From assembly GCA_002862325.1 (NCBI GenBank), contig PKCT01000125.1, positions 1-14,319 of the forward strand: a stretch of 14,319 bases of DNA. Direction: 5' to 3'. The position numbers were made by a program, and so were the translations under genes. The notes below the pieces were generated by a model that worked only from the letters and a program-made list of their open reading frames with translations, was not told the DNA's origin and did no database searches. This document shows, piece by piece, positions 1 through 7,290 of this stretch (within the stretch, counting starts at the first letter, position 1; the number at the start of each line of letters is the position of its first letter). This stretch comes from Phycisphaerae bacterium. GTDB lineage: Bacteria; Planctomycetota; Phycisphaerae; Phycisphaerales; SM1A02.

Positions 1-182
1 CCCGCCACGACGATGTCGCCAATGGCATCCTCGATCTCGTCGAGGTTGTTGGCGGCGATGCCGGTGAACAACTCCATGACTTCCTCGTGGGTCTTGTCCC
101 ACTGGCTGGCCGGGGTTGCTTTCTCGAAGATTCCCCGGTCTTCCGCCCACTTGATCACAGCGGTTTCCAGGCTCTCGATCAT
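1..182 (-). CDS. MazG-like nucleotide pyrophosphohydrolase, partial (C-terminus beyond the window)
   Basis: The first 60 residues of a protein reading out of the left edge. Proteins of the MazG/all-alpha NTP pyrophosphohydrolase superfamily hydrolyse (d)NTPs to monophosphate and pyrophosphate with Mg2+ held by clustered acidic residues. Seen here: a short N-terminal helix with KWAEDRGIF (residues 11-19), then the EExxE element at E33, E34 and E37, then DEIEDAIGD (48-56), which supplies the second acidic set. The short form and the motif order resemble the single-domain MazG-like proteins of phages and mobile elements more than the two-domain cellular MazG; that is inference. The ATG start has AGGAGG ten bases upstream, a strong ribosome site. 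A possible upstream reading ends in an ATGA overlap with this start. The C-terminal half is not in the window, so completeness cannot be judged. Confidence 0.72.
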   Translation of the reverse strand, partial: MIESLETAVIKWAEDRGIFEKATPASQWDKTHEEVMELFTGIAANNLDEIEDAIGDIVVA

Positions 183-337
183 GCTGCTGCGTCCTCCTGG
201 GCGAACAGGTAGTCACGCACCGCACGCTCCAGGCGCAGCAGGCCGACATGCCCGCACTCCCCCCACAGCTCGAGAAGATGAACACCGATCTGAGCTTCGT
301 GGTGCACGCCCCCGACCCGAAGACCGTCGGTGTCCAC
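179..337 (-). CDS. Doubtful small ORF overlapping the MazG-like start
   Basis: A 52-codon reading from a GTG, with a weak GGAAG ribosome site, to a TGA that overlaps the MazG-like start codon as ATGA. The ending ERAVRDYLFAQED reads like ordinary protein, and the overlap is typical of co-translated genes. I do not recognise the family. Against it, the opposite strand over 248-388 also holds an open reading (46 codons from ATG, beginning MPALPPQLEKMNTDLSF), whose third-position G/C by hand count (about 81%) is somewhat higher than that of the minus reading (about 73%). At most one of the two is likely real, and both could be remnants of a truncated gene. The minus frame remains open upstream of 337, so an N-terminally truncated longer gene is also possible. 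Confidence 0.3.
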   Translation of the reverse strand: MDTDGLRVGGVHHEAQIGVHLLELWGECGHVGLLRLERAVRDYLFAQEDAAA

Positions 338-441
338 GTCCGACTTCCCATGGGTCTCGTCTACAGCCTCTCGTCGCTTCGACGATAGTCCTACGGCGCG
401 ATCCCGCCGAACGCCGCCCCTCCTTCCCGGAGCACGCCACC
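338..441. other. Ambiguous non-coding stretch left of the DUF2007-like gene
   Basis: Between the doubtful minus reading and the ATG at 442 I see no convincing gene. The end of the competing plus-strand reading (stop TAG at 386-388) lies here. GGAG at 430-433 is the likely ribosome site of the next gene. No clear promoter was found. Confidence 0.4.
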
Positions 442-687
442 ATGGAACAGCTCGCCTCGCTTTCGCCGATCCTTGGTCTAAGGGTCCTGCAGGAACTCGA
501 GGATGCGGGGATTCCCGCGACCACCACGGACATGCTCGGTTCGGGCGCCCTGGGCTCGCTCCCCGGATTCTCGCCTCCGACGATCACGATCTGGGTGCCG
601 GACGAGGCCGCACTCGAGCAGGCCCGCGTCGTACTCGAACGAGTGCGGAACGAAGACCTGGAAGCCGACGACGACGAACCGACGTAG
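442..687 (+). CDS. DUF2007-like small protein (putative signal-transducing protein family)
   Basis: An 81-residue protein. It matches the general pattern of the DUF2007 family (PF09413): an N-terminal stretch ending in a helix that leads to 'LEDAGIPA' (residues 20-27), a variable loop rich in Gly/Ser, a strand TITIWVPDE (about 46-54), and a final helix EQARVVLERV, followed by an acidic tail. The domain is a small alpha/beta unit sometimes fused to membrane proteins or zinc ribbons; its biochemical role is not established, so none is claimed. No signal peptide or membrane segment is present, so it is probably cytoplasmic. The start has GGAG about eight bases upstream. It is convergent with mfd, 56 bases away. 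The family call rests on the short 'AGIP...VP(D/E)' pattern only. Confidence 0.6.
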   Translation: MEQLASLSPILGLRVLQELEDAGIPATTTDMLGSGALGSLPGFSPPTITIWVPDEAALEQARVVLERVRNEDLEADDDEPT

Positions 688-689
688 TC

Positions 690-728
690 TTCTTCGCCTT
701 GCATTCCCGACGACCGGCGGTCGAAGAA
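690..728. terminator. Possible bidirectional terminator between convergent genes
   Basis: Between the DUF2007-like stop and the mfd stop, TTCTTCG (690-696) is the exact reverse complement of CGAAGAA (722-728). Nested inside is CGACC-GGC-GGTCG (711-723), a 5-bp stem with a 3-base loop; the two stems compete for 722-723. The position between two convergent genes fits termination in both directions, but there is no clean T-run. Confidence 0.3.
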
Positions 729-743
729 CAGAGGCCGGCTCGA

Positions 744-3700
744 TCAGGATGATTCAGCCGTATCCTCGACCTCGGCACTCGACGGAGACGCCTCGGCTTC
801 CGCCTGGCGACGCAGCCGCCGGCGAAGCACCGTCGCGAGGCTTTCCGGCTCGAGAAACGACTCGGGCGGTCGATAGTAGATCTCGACCTCCGCCCCCTCC
901 GTCGCCTCGACCGTACCGCCCGCACCATCCGGCGCGATGAGCCGGACCGATCCATCCGCACCGGCGAGTGCTTCCTGGAGACTTCCCGGCGCGGTGGTTC
1001 GGAAGATCACGTCGCGATCCTTCACGAACAGGCTGCGCACGCCGATCAGGGCGCTCGCCAGTCGAATCTCCGCGATCTCGACGAGCCGAGCGACGCTGCG
1101 GGGAAGATCGCCGTAGGCGGACTCGAGGTCCCGCACCGCGGCGTCGACCTGCTCGAACCGATCGGCTTCCCCGATCCGTCGGTACGCATCCATCCGTCGC
1201 TGGTCGTTGGGGATGTACCCCTGGGGAATCGATCCCTCCAGACCGATCTCGACCGTGGTGTCGCCCGCCACGACCCGACGTTCGCGGGTCAGGTCCCGGA
1301 CCGCGTCCTCGAGCAGTCGACAGTACATCTCGTAGCCGACCGCCGCGATGTGCCCCGATTGCTCGGCCCCCAGGAGATTGCCCGCCCCTCTGATTTCGAG
1401 ATCGCGCATGGCGATGCGGAATCCCGCGCCGAGCATCGAGTAGTCCTCGATCGCCTTGAGTCGACGCAGGGCGTCCTCGGTCATTCGACGCTCTTCGGGC
1501 AGGATGAGATAGCAGTACGCTCGATGGCGGCTTCTCCCCACTCGGCCGCGCAGCTGGTGAAGCTGGGCGAGCCCGAACCGATGCGCGTCGTGGATGATCA
1601 TCGTGTTCGCGCTCGGGATGTCGACGCCGCTCTCGATGATCGTGGTGCTGACGAGGATGTCAGCCTCGCCGCGAATGAACGACAGCATCACCTTCTCGAG
1701 TTCGCCGTCGGACATCTGGCCATGCCCCACCAGCACGCGTGCGTCGGGGGCGAGTCGCCGCACCCGATCCGCGAAGGTCTCGATGTCGTGGACTCGGTTG
1801 TGGACGACGAACGCCTGCCCCTGCCTGGCCAGCTCTCGCCGGATCGCCTGCCCCAGACGGCGGTCGTTCCACGGAATGACCTCGGTCACGATCGCACGTC
1901 GATCGAGCGGCGCCGTGGTCAGATTGGAGATGTCCCGCAGTCCGAGCATCGCCATGTGGAGCGTGCGGGGAATCGGGGTGGCGCTCAAGGTGAGGACGTC
2001 CGCGATCGTTCTGGCGGCCAGAAGCCTCTGCTTGTGTTCGACGCCGAATCGCTGCTCCTCGTCGACGACGATCAGTCCGAGATCCTTGAATCGAACGTCC
2101 TTGGAGAGCAGGCGATGCGTGCCGATCAGGATGTCGACCTTGCCGTCCGCGAGGTCGTCGAGGATCTCCCGTTCATCGGTGCCACTCTTGAATCGACTCA
2201 GCGACTCGATGCGGAACGGGTAGGTGCGGAATCGACTCCGGAAGGTCCGCTCGTGCTGCTCGGCCAACACCGTCGTGGGCACGAGGACCGCGGCCTGCCG
2301 TCCGTACTCGACCGCCTTGAAGGCGGCTCTGATGGCGACCTCCGTCTTGCCGAATCCGACGTCGCCGCAGACGAGGCGATCCATCGGCGTGCCCGAAGCC
2401 ATGTCGCGCTTGACCGCGGCGATCGCCGAGACCTGGTCCTCGGTCTCCTCGTAGGGGAACTCCGCCTCGAATTCCCGCTGCCAATCGGTATCCGCGGGAA
2501 AGCGAATGCCCGGAGTGGCGGCGCGGGCCGCCTGGACCCGCAACATCTCCCCCGCAAGATCCTGCACCGCGTCGGTGACCTTCTCCTTCTGCCGCTTCCA
2601 ACGACGTCCTCCGAGCGTCGAGAGGCCTGGATTCGTCGTGCTCCCCGCGCCCACGTACTTCTGGACGAGCTCGATCCGTCCGAGCGGGACGTGAAGGTGC
2701 GCTCCTCCGTCGAATTCGAGGGTGAGCACCTCCTGATCCGGACCGTCCGGTTTCTCGATCGTCCTCAAGCCGACGAATCGGGCGATCCCGTGATCTCGAT
2801 GGACCACCAGATCGCCGGGTTCGAATCGGAGGAACTCCTGCCGACTGGCCCCACCACGCAGACCAGCGGCGCGACGTCGAATGCCCCACCGGTTCAACAA
2901 TTCGTGGAAGGGAACGACGGCGAACCCGCTGGAATCCCCCTCGTCGGCGATCCACTGGAACCCTCGATGCACGAACCGATGTTCGATCCGAATGGGATGG
3001 CGTTCCTCCACGTGGTCCCGGGATCGGTCGGCCAGAAGCTCGCGCGCCCGCTCCACTTCGCCCGTGGTCGAGCAGGCCAGTGCGATCTCAAGCTCCGTGG
3101 ACAATTCGATCAGCTCGTCGAACGCCTTGCCGATCTCCTCCGGAAAAGGCGGCAGAGGTGTCGGCGACAGCGACACCACCCGGTCCTGCACCTGACTGGC
3201 GGAGAATTCGTTCACGTCGAGCATGCACCGGGTTCGATCGCGCAACGAGGCCAGCGTCGCGGGTGGCCCGAAGACGCCTCCCGATTCCCGAACCCGCTCC
3301 CAGTATCCGCGCCCCTGTTCGACGATCTCGCCGAGCTCGGTGAGCACGACCGTCGTCGTCTTCGGCAGCACGTCCATGAGCGGCACCGTCCCCGGACCGA
3401 GCATTCCCTCGGTCTCGCCCACCAGCTCGATCTCCTCGAGCCTTCGATCGCTCGCCTGTGATCTCGGATCGATCTCGTGGAGCCGTTCGACCTCGTCGCC
3501 GAAGAGATCCAGACGGACGGGCATCGCACCGGCGGGTGGAAAGAGATCGATCAGACCGCCCCTGATCGCGAACTCTCCTGGATTCTCGACCAGGTCGGTT
3601 CGCGTCCAACCGGCCCGGTCGAGCCATCCGGCGAACTCGGTGGAATCGACTCGATCACCTTCGCGAATCACCCGGAGGCGATCCGTCAACGTGTCGACCG

Positions 3701-4106
3701 GCGGCACCCCCTGCATCAGCGCCGGGAACGGTGCGACGATCGCCTTCGGCAGGGTGCCTTCGATCGCACAACGGACGATCGATAGTCTCGCCCCGACCAG
3801 ATCGACCGCCGGGTTGCGTTCACCGGGCATGACCTCGAGGGCTGGAAACGGCGAGACGTCCACCCCGAACCCCTCGAGCTCGTCCAGGACTTCATCGATG
3901 TCGTCCAGATGGGGTACCACCAGGAGCACCGGCCCCGGCGCCGATGACGCCATGGCTGCCGCGATCGCGATCGTGCTGCTTCCAGCACTCCCCCGAGCCG
4001 AGACGTCGCCACCCTCGGCGACGAACTCGGCGAGACGGCGAACGCGGCCATCCCGAGCCATGCGGTCCAACCACCAGGGCTTCGTGCCGTCGGAATCCAG
4101 GGTCAC
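744..4106 (-). CDS. mfd: Transcription-repair coupling factor Mfd
   Basis: ATP-dependent DNA translocase that removes RNA polymerase stalled at lesions and recruits UvrA for nucleotide excision repair. The 1120-residue length is normal for the family. Numbered from the GTG start, the UvrB-like N-terminal module has ENPGEFAIRGGLIDLFPP (174-191), and the RNA-polymerase-interacting domain has DLVVHRDHGIARFVGL near 432-447. The RecG-like motor has Walker A GDVGFGKTE (581-589), DEEQ (682-685), SATPIPRT (708-715), TTIIESGVDIP (821-831) and QLHQLRGRVGRS (848-859). A TRCF C-terminal domain follows. The start chosen is GTG at 4106, whose GTGA overlaps the TGA of the upstream HhH gene and which has GGAGG four bases upstream. 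An in-frame ATG at 4130 (MAEFGGG) would add eight residues and lacks as good a ribosome site. No key residue appears missing. Confidence 0.95.
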   Translation of the reverse strand: MTLDSDGTKPWWLDRMARDGRVRRLAEFVAEGGDVSARGSAGSSTIAIAAAMASSAPGPVLLVVPHLDDIDEVLDELEGFGVDVSPFPALEVMPGERNPAVDLVGARLSIVRCAIEGTLPKAIVAPFPALMQGVPPVDTLTDRLRVIREGDRVDSTEFAGWLDRAGWTRTDLVENPGEFAIRGGLIDLFPPAGAMPVRLDLFGDEVERLHEIDPRSQASDRRLEEIELVGETEGMLGPGTVPLMDVLPKTTTVVLTELGEIVEQGRGYWERVRESGGVFGPPATLASLRDRTRCMLDVNEFSASQVQDRVVSLSPTPLPPFPEEIGKAFDELIELSTELEIALACSTTGEVERARELLADRSRDHVEERHPIRIEHRFVHRGFQWIADEGDSSGFAVVPFHELLNRWGIRRRAAGLRGGASRQEFLRFEPGDLVVHRDHGIARFVGLRTIEKPDGPDQEVLTLEFDGGAHLHVPLGRIELVQKYVGAGSTTNPGLSTLGGRRWKRQKEKVTDAVQDLAGEMLRVQAARAATPGIRFPADTDWQREFEAEFPYEETEDQVSAIAAVKRDMASGTPMDRLVCGDVGFGKTEVAIRAAFKAVEYGRQAAVLVPTTVLAEQHERTFRSRFRTYPFRIESLSRFKSGTDEREILDDLADGKVDILIGTHRLLSKDVRFKDLGLIVVDEEQRFGVEHKQRLLAARTIADVLTLSATPIPRTLHMAMLGLRDISNLTTAPLDRRAIVTEVIPWNDRRLGQAIRRELARQGQAFVVHNRVHDIETFADRVRRLAPDARVLVGHGQMSDGELEKVMLSFIRGEADILVSTTIIESGVDIPSANTMIIHDAHRFGLAQLHQLRGRVGRSRHRAYCYLILPEERRMTEDALRRLKAIEDYSMLGAGFRIAMRDLEIRGAGNLLGAEQSGHIAAVGYEMYCRLLEDAVRDLTRERRVVAGDTTVEIGLEGSIPQGYIPNDQRRMDAYRRIGEADRFEQVDAAVRDLESAYGDLPRSVARLVEIAEIRLASALIGVRSLFVKDRDVIFRTTAPGSLQEALAGADGSVRLIAPDGAGGTVEATEGAEVEIYYRPPESFLEPESLATVLRRRLRRQAEAEASPSSAEVEDTAESS

Positions 4107-4501
4107 CGATCCTCCCCCGAACTCGGCCATGGGTCCAGATCCGGGGCCACATCCGACTGGATCACTCGGCCGACTCCCCGGACCCGATCGAGTCGCCAAC
4201 CGGTCGCGTCTCGCCAGACCGCCTCGGGATCGCTCGACCGATGGAGATCGAGGCGCGTGGCGATCGCCGAACCGATTCCCGGGAGAAGCATCCATTCCGC
4301 GATCGATGTCCGAGCGGGCGACATCCGTACGGGGGATCGCCCCGCCTCAGCGGCCTCGACGAATCTGACCGACGACTCGTGGACACCACACGCGATCCAC
4401 ACGAGCGCGAACACGCAGAGCCATCTCATGGAGGCGATCGTTCCGGCATCCCTGTCCTGATGTCGGCCGGCGATGTTTCCGGCCCGAGTCCCGTCGGTCA
4501 C
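4103..4501 (-). CDS. Small helix-hairpin-helix protein with hydrophobic N-terminus (ComEA-like)
   Basis: Two tandem HhH motifs, TSIAEWMLLPGIGSAIATRL and LDRVRGVGRVIQSDV, have the spacing seen in the C-terminal DNA-binding part of ComEA-type proteins. In that family the HhH pair binds double-stranded DNA non-specifically, often outside the cytoplasm. Before it lies a hydrophobic run WLCVFALVWIA preceded by Arg, which could be a signal peptide or membrane anchor. Start choice is open. GTG at 4501 forms a GTGA overlap with the GH10-fold gene and has GGAG seven bases upstream, giving 132 residues with a short polar leader before the hydrophobic run. ATG at 4429 gives 108 residues starting MRWLCVF, a more classical signal peptide, but has no Shine-Dalgarno. 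It overlaps mfd by four bases, so the two are probably co-translated. A role in DNA uptake is possible but unproven; no other competence gene is in view. Confidence 0.7.
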   Translation of the reverse strand: MTDGTRAGNIAGRHQDRDAGTIASMRWLCVFALVWIACGVHESSVRFVEAAEAGRSPVRMSPARTSIAEWMLLPGIGSAIATRLDLHRSSDPEAVWRDATGWRLDRVRGVGRVIQSDVAPDLDPWPSSGEDR

Positions 4502-6024
4502 TCCGAGACTCCAGCGGCGGTGGGACGCACCCAGGGCCCCAACGGACGATCGAGTCGACGCCGCCAGGCCACCAGACGTTCGTATCCCCTCCGGGGCCGG
4601 CCATCGTCCTCGATGATCCCGAAGCCCTTGCCACCCCCCGGGTCGCGAGTCGCCCCGTCGCTGTGGGCGGCCCAGCAGAACGCCTCGATGTACGGCTTGC
4701 TCATCGCGATCGGAAACATCCGATCGATCCAGGCGGCCTGTCGTGCCTGGTCCCAAACGCCGCCCCATCGACCGACGCCGTCACCGAGGATCTGACACGG
4801 CGCGCTCACCGCGGACAGAAGCACCGACTGCTCCATACCGTAAAAGTGGTCGAGCGCATCGCTGATGGTCATAAGATCCCGGCTTCGCGTCCCCGGTTCG
4901 GTTCCGCCGACGGCGATTCTGATGCCCACGCTCTCGAATCGAATGCCCTCGGTGGAGAGGCGTTCGAGGAAGTCGAACGCGCCCAGCGAACCGGGCAGAC
5001 GAACCCTGGTGTCGCCGAACAGATCGTGGACCTCGATCATGCTCCGGGCGTTCCGTCGATGCCGGCGCACCGCCAGGATCGCCGTTCGCGTGACGTCGAG
5101 CATCTCGTCGATCCCGCGGTTTCCCCCGCGACACAGATGCATGCCCGCGCTGATCTTCCACATCGCCACTCGTCGACCGTATCTCGGGATGGTCTGCTCG
5201 AGGTAGTCGTAGATGACCTCGCGCAGGGTCTGGTAGTCGAATCGATAGACCTCTGCCCAGTCGGGAAGCGATCCAGGCGCGAAGTCGACGAGCGGCCCGG
5301 CGATGATCGGCTTCCTGTTGACGTGCGCCCATTCGAACCAGCGATCGAGATGCCCGAATCGATACTTGCCCTTCTCGGGCTCGATGTCCCGCCAGACGAG
5401 TGGGATCTGGAGCAGATCGAAGTCCTTCAACGTGGGCCCGATCACCGCCGGATCCAGCCACGGATCGATCGTCGTCCCCATGGTCGCGGAGGACGCGGTC
5501 TTCCGGGCGTAGCGTCGATGCATGAGGATGTCGGCGTGGGCGTCCGCGAGCTCGTCGGTCGCCAGGATCCCCAGGTCGACCGCGTCGGCCGCGAGCTGCC
5601 CCTCCGACGCCAGGTCCTCCGCCACGAGGGCGTCCGTGAAGGTGTGACGAGCGGTCTCGAAGTGGTCGACCGCGTCCGGCGCGTAGTCCGGATCGAACAT
5701 CAACCAATCCTCGCTCTTCTGGATGAAGGTCTTGACCCGATGCCTGGCGAGTTCGAGGGCGAGGTCGTAGGGTTTTTCACGAGGTGGCAGAAGGCAGGTC
5801 TGGAGCACTAGTTCACCGGCTCGGCCCACGTCGGCCTGAAGACGGAGCGCCGCGTCCGCGACGTCGCTCGTGCGGATGAAGAACGTCCCGCCATCTTCGT
5901 CGGGCCGGTAGCGGATCTCCGCTCGAAGACGGCTGTCGCGGGGCCCGAGCATCCTCACACCCTTGGGCTGCTGCCCAAGGCGGATGCCGGTACGCTCGTC
6001 GAGCTTGAACTGAAAGTCGGCCAC
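4498..6024 (-). CDS. Glycoside hydrolase family 10-fold protein lacking both catalytic glutamates
   Basis: A 508-residue protein. Residues about 180-490 follow the GH10 (xylanase) barrel: IPLVWRDIEPEKGKYRFGHLDRW (207-229) matches the family's W..IEP..G.YNF..D block, PIIAGPLVDF...LPDW the 'GH.LVWH...P.W' strand, FESVGIRI the 'GIGLQSH' strand, and CWAAHSDG...GIIEDDGRPRRGYERL (450-484) the closing block. The acid/base position (family W-x-x-x-N-E) reads WKISAG, with Gly294 instead of Glu. The nucleophile position (family I-T-E-L-D) reads LSAVS, with Ala405. Xylanase activity by the usual retaining mechanism is therefore unlikely; binding or another role is possible. The first ~130 residues may be a carbohydrate-binding-like module. 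No signal peptide is seen, which is odd for a polysaccharide protein. The GTG start has GAGGAGG five bases upstream. Confidence 0.8.
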   Translation of the reverse strand: MADFQFKLDERTGIRLGQQPKGVRMLGPRDSRLRAEIRYRPDEDGGTFFIRTSDVADAALRLQADVGRAGELVLQTCLLPPREKPYDLALELARHRVKTFIQKSEDWLMFDPDYAPDAVDHFETARHTFTDALVAEDLASEGQLAADAVDLGILATDELADAHADILMHRRYARKTASSATMGTTIDPWLDPAVIGPTLKDFDLLQIPLVWRDIEPEKGKYRFGHLDRWFEWAHVNRKPIIAGPLVDFAPGSLPDWAEVYRFDYQTLREVIYDYLEQTIPRYGRRVAMWKISAGMHLCRGGNRGIDEMLDVTRTAILAVRRHRRNARSMIEVHDLFGDTRVRLPGSLGAFDFLERLSTEGIRFESVGIRIAVGGTEPGTRSRDLMTISDALDHFYGMEQSVLLSAVSAPCQILGDGVGRWGGVWDQARQAAWIDRMFPIAMSKPYIEAFCWAAHSDGATRDPGGGKGFGIIEDDGRPRRGYERLVAWRRRLDRPLGPWVRPTAAGVSE

Positions 6025-6192
6025 CGCGACCTCCTCGATTGGGAACCCACTTCCCAGGGGCAGTGTATCTCACCACGGTATTTCGGAAGCCCGATGTCCC
6101 GATTCTTCGGCCGCGGAATGATCGTGTTTGGAACGCTCTGAATTCAACGTCTGTTCCACCCTCGGACTCGGGATGACCCTAGAATCCGATCG
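6025..6192. promoter_or_regulatory. Divergent intergenic region, GH10-fold gene / purC
   Basis: 168 bases separate two divergent starts. GAGGAGG at 6030-6036 (minus strand) is the ribosome site of the GH10-fold gene. GGGAA (6041-6045) and TTCCC (6051-6055) could form a small hairpin. On the plus strand TAGAAT (6180-6185) lies directly before purC (separate entry). No convincing -35 element was found in either direction. Confidence 0.4.
6180..6185 (+). promoter_or_regulatory. TANNNT box, possible leaderless promoter of purC
   Basis: TAGAAT ends seven bases before the purC ATG, where a -10 element would place the transcription start on the start codon itself. purC has no Shine-Dalgarno sequence. 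No good -35 is visible, which is usual for TANNNT leaderless promoters described in other bacteria. Confidence 0.4.
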
Positions 6193-7137
6193 ATGCCCAC
6201 CGCGGATACTCCTGTCTTCGAGACCAGACTCCCCCTCCCTGATCGCCGACAAGGCAAGGTGCGGGACGTCTATCGGGTCCCCGCCGAACTGGGTCCCGAC
6301 CAGGTCCTGATCGTCGCGACGGATCGCATCAGCGCCTTCGACGTGGTGCTCCCGACCCCGATTCCCGGAAAGGGACGCCTCCTGACCGAAGTCAGCCTGG
6401 GCTGGTTTCATTTCATCCGCGAGCTCGATCTCGTGGGCGACCACCTCATCTCGACCGAACCCGGCGACGTCCCCGGCCTCTCCCCGGCGGATCGCGACAT
6501 TCTTCACGGACGCATGATGCTGTGCCGGACGGTGAAGGTCGTGCCGATCGAATGCGTGGCCCGTGGCTATCTCGCCGGGAGCGGCTGGAACGAGTACCGA
6601 GCCACGGGCGCAGTCTGCGGGATCGAGCTCCCCGAAGGGCTCGAACGGTGTGGACGCCTTCCCCGCAACATCTTCACCCCGGCCACGAAGGCCACCGAAG
6701 GGCACGACGAGAACATCGACTTCTCGACCGCGACTGACATCGCGGGTGAAACGCTGATGGAACGGTTGCGGGATCTCACGCTCGCGATCTACGACGCGGC
6801 GGCCGACTTCGCCGCGGCTCGCGGCGTGATCCTCGCCGACACCAAGTTCGAATTCGGCCATGCGATCGACTTCGACGACCAGCCGACCGGTGATCTCCTG
6901 ATCTGCGACGAGGTTCTGACCCCCGACTCGAGCCGCTACTGGCCGGCAGAGGAATACGAATCGGGTCGAGAACAGGCCAGCTTCGACAAGCAGTTCGTCC
7001 GCAATCATCTGCTCGAACTGGTGGAACAGGGACGATGGGACAAGGAACCACCCGGCCCGCCCCTGCCCGACGCCATCCTCGAAAGAACGATCGAACGGTA
7101 CCGAGAGGCCGCCGACCGACTGTTCTCTCTGCATTAA
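6193..7137 (+). CDS. purC: Phosphoribosylaminoimidazole-succinocarboxamide synthase (SAICAR synthetase)
   Basis: Catalyses the ATP-dependent joining of aspartate to CAIR, giving SAICAR in de novo purine synthesis; cytoplasmic. The 314-residue length fits the longer (about 300-residue) form of the family. Family motifs in order are RRQGKVRDVYRV (18-29), which forms part of the nucleotide site; TDRISAFDVVLP (43-54); VPIECVARGYLAGSGW (117-132); FTPATKATEGHDENI (161-175); LADTKFEFG near 217-225; and DEVLTPDSSRYW near 238-249. The ending ERYREAADRLF is also typical. All recognisable signature residues are present. The gene stands alone, divergent from the GH10-fold gene and 153 bases before the lipoprotein cluster. 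It has no Shine-Dalgarno; the TAGAAT box upstream suggests a leaderless message. Confidence 0.96.
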   Translation: MPTADTPVFETRLPLPDRRQGKVRDVYRVPAELGPDQVLIVATDRISAFDVVLPTPIPGKGRLLTEVSLGWFHFIRELDLVGDHLISTEPGDVPGLSPADRDILHGRMMLCRTVKVVPIECVARGYLAGSGWNEYRATGAVCGIELPEGLERCGRLPRNIFTPATKATEGHDENIDFSTATDIAGETLMERLRDLTLAIYDAAADFAAARGVILADTKFEFGHAIDFDDQPTGDLLICDEVLTPDSSRYWPAEEYESGREQASFDKQFVRNHLLELVEQGRWDKEPPGPPLPDAILERTIERYREAADRLFSLH

Positions 7138-7145
7138 GGGCCGAC

Positions 7146-7177
7146 AACCCCCTCGCGAGGAGCAGGCGGCGGGTTTT
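7146..7177 (+). terminator. Possible purC terminator
   Basis: Nine bases after the purC stop, AACCC (7146-7150) can pair with GGGTT (7171-7175), followed by TT. The loop contains the perfect palindrome CCTCGCGAGG (7151-7160). The outer stem is short, so the call is tentative. Confidence 0.3.
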
Positions 7178-7190
7178 GCACAGAACCCAT

Positions 7191-7206
7191 CTTGCCGACA
7201 CTTGCC
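7191..7206. repeat. Tandem CTTGCC half-sites upstream of the lipoprotein cluster
   Basis: CTTGCC occurs at 7191-7196 and again at 7201-7206, exactly ten bases apart, i.e. on the same face of the helix. It lies about 85-100 bases before the first gene of the cluster, a position where an activator or repressor could bind. A chance repeat cannot be excluded. Confidence 0.2.
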
Positions 7207-7290
7207 AAGTTTCCCCAGCGCCGGGAGGATAAGGACGGCCGAGGTGGTGGTCGCCTCGCACGATTCCACGCACGTCTCGGAGCGTCAACC

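Noticed and set aside
1350..3461. Very long open reading on the plus strand (about 700 codons) opposite mfd, and similar long ones opposite other genes
   Set aside because: It lies wholly within a gene with unmistakable Mfd motifs, and its predicted protein has no recognisable domain. Long antisense readings are expected when third positions are nearly always G or C.
4107..4295. An mfd start farther upstream that would add about 63 residues
   Set aside because: The extra segment is Arg/Pro/Ser/Gly-rich, overlaps the HhH motifs in another frame, and does not look like an Mfd N-terminus. The GTGA overlap with GGAGG is a better start.
6070..7269. 399-codon minus-strand reading opposite purC
   Set aside because: purC is identified with near certainty on the plus strand, and the antisense translation shows no family features.
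7192..7290. An earlier start for the CsgG-like protein, adding 33 residues
   Set aside because: It would bury the signal peptide inside the chain. ATG 7291 has GGAG at good distance and begins a classical signal sequence.
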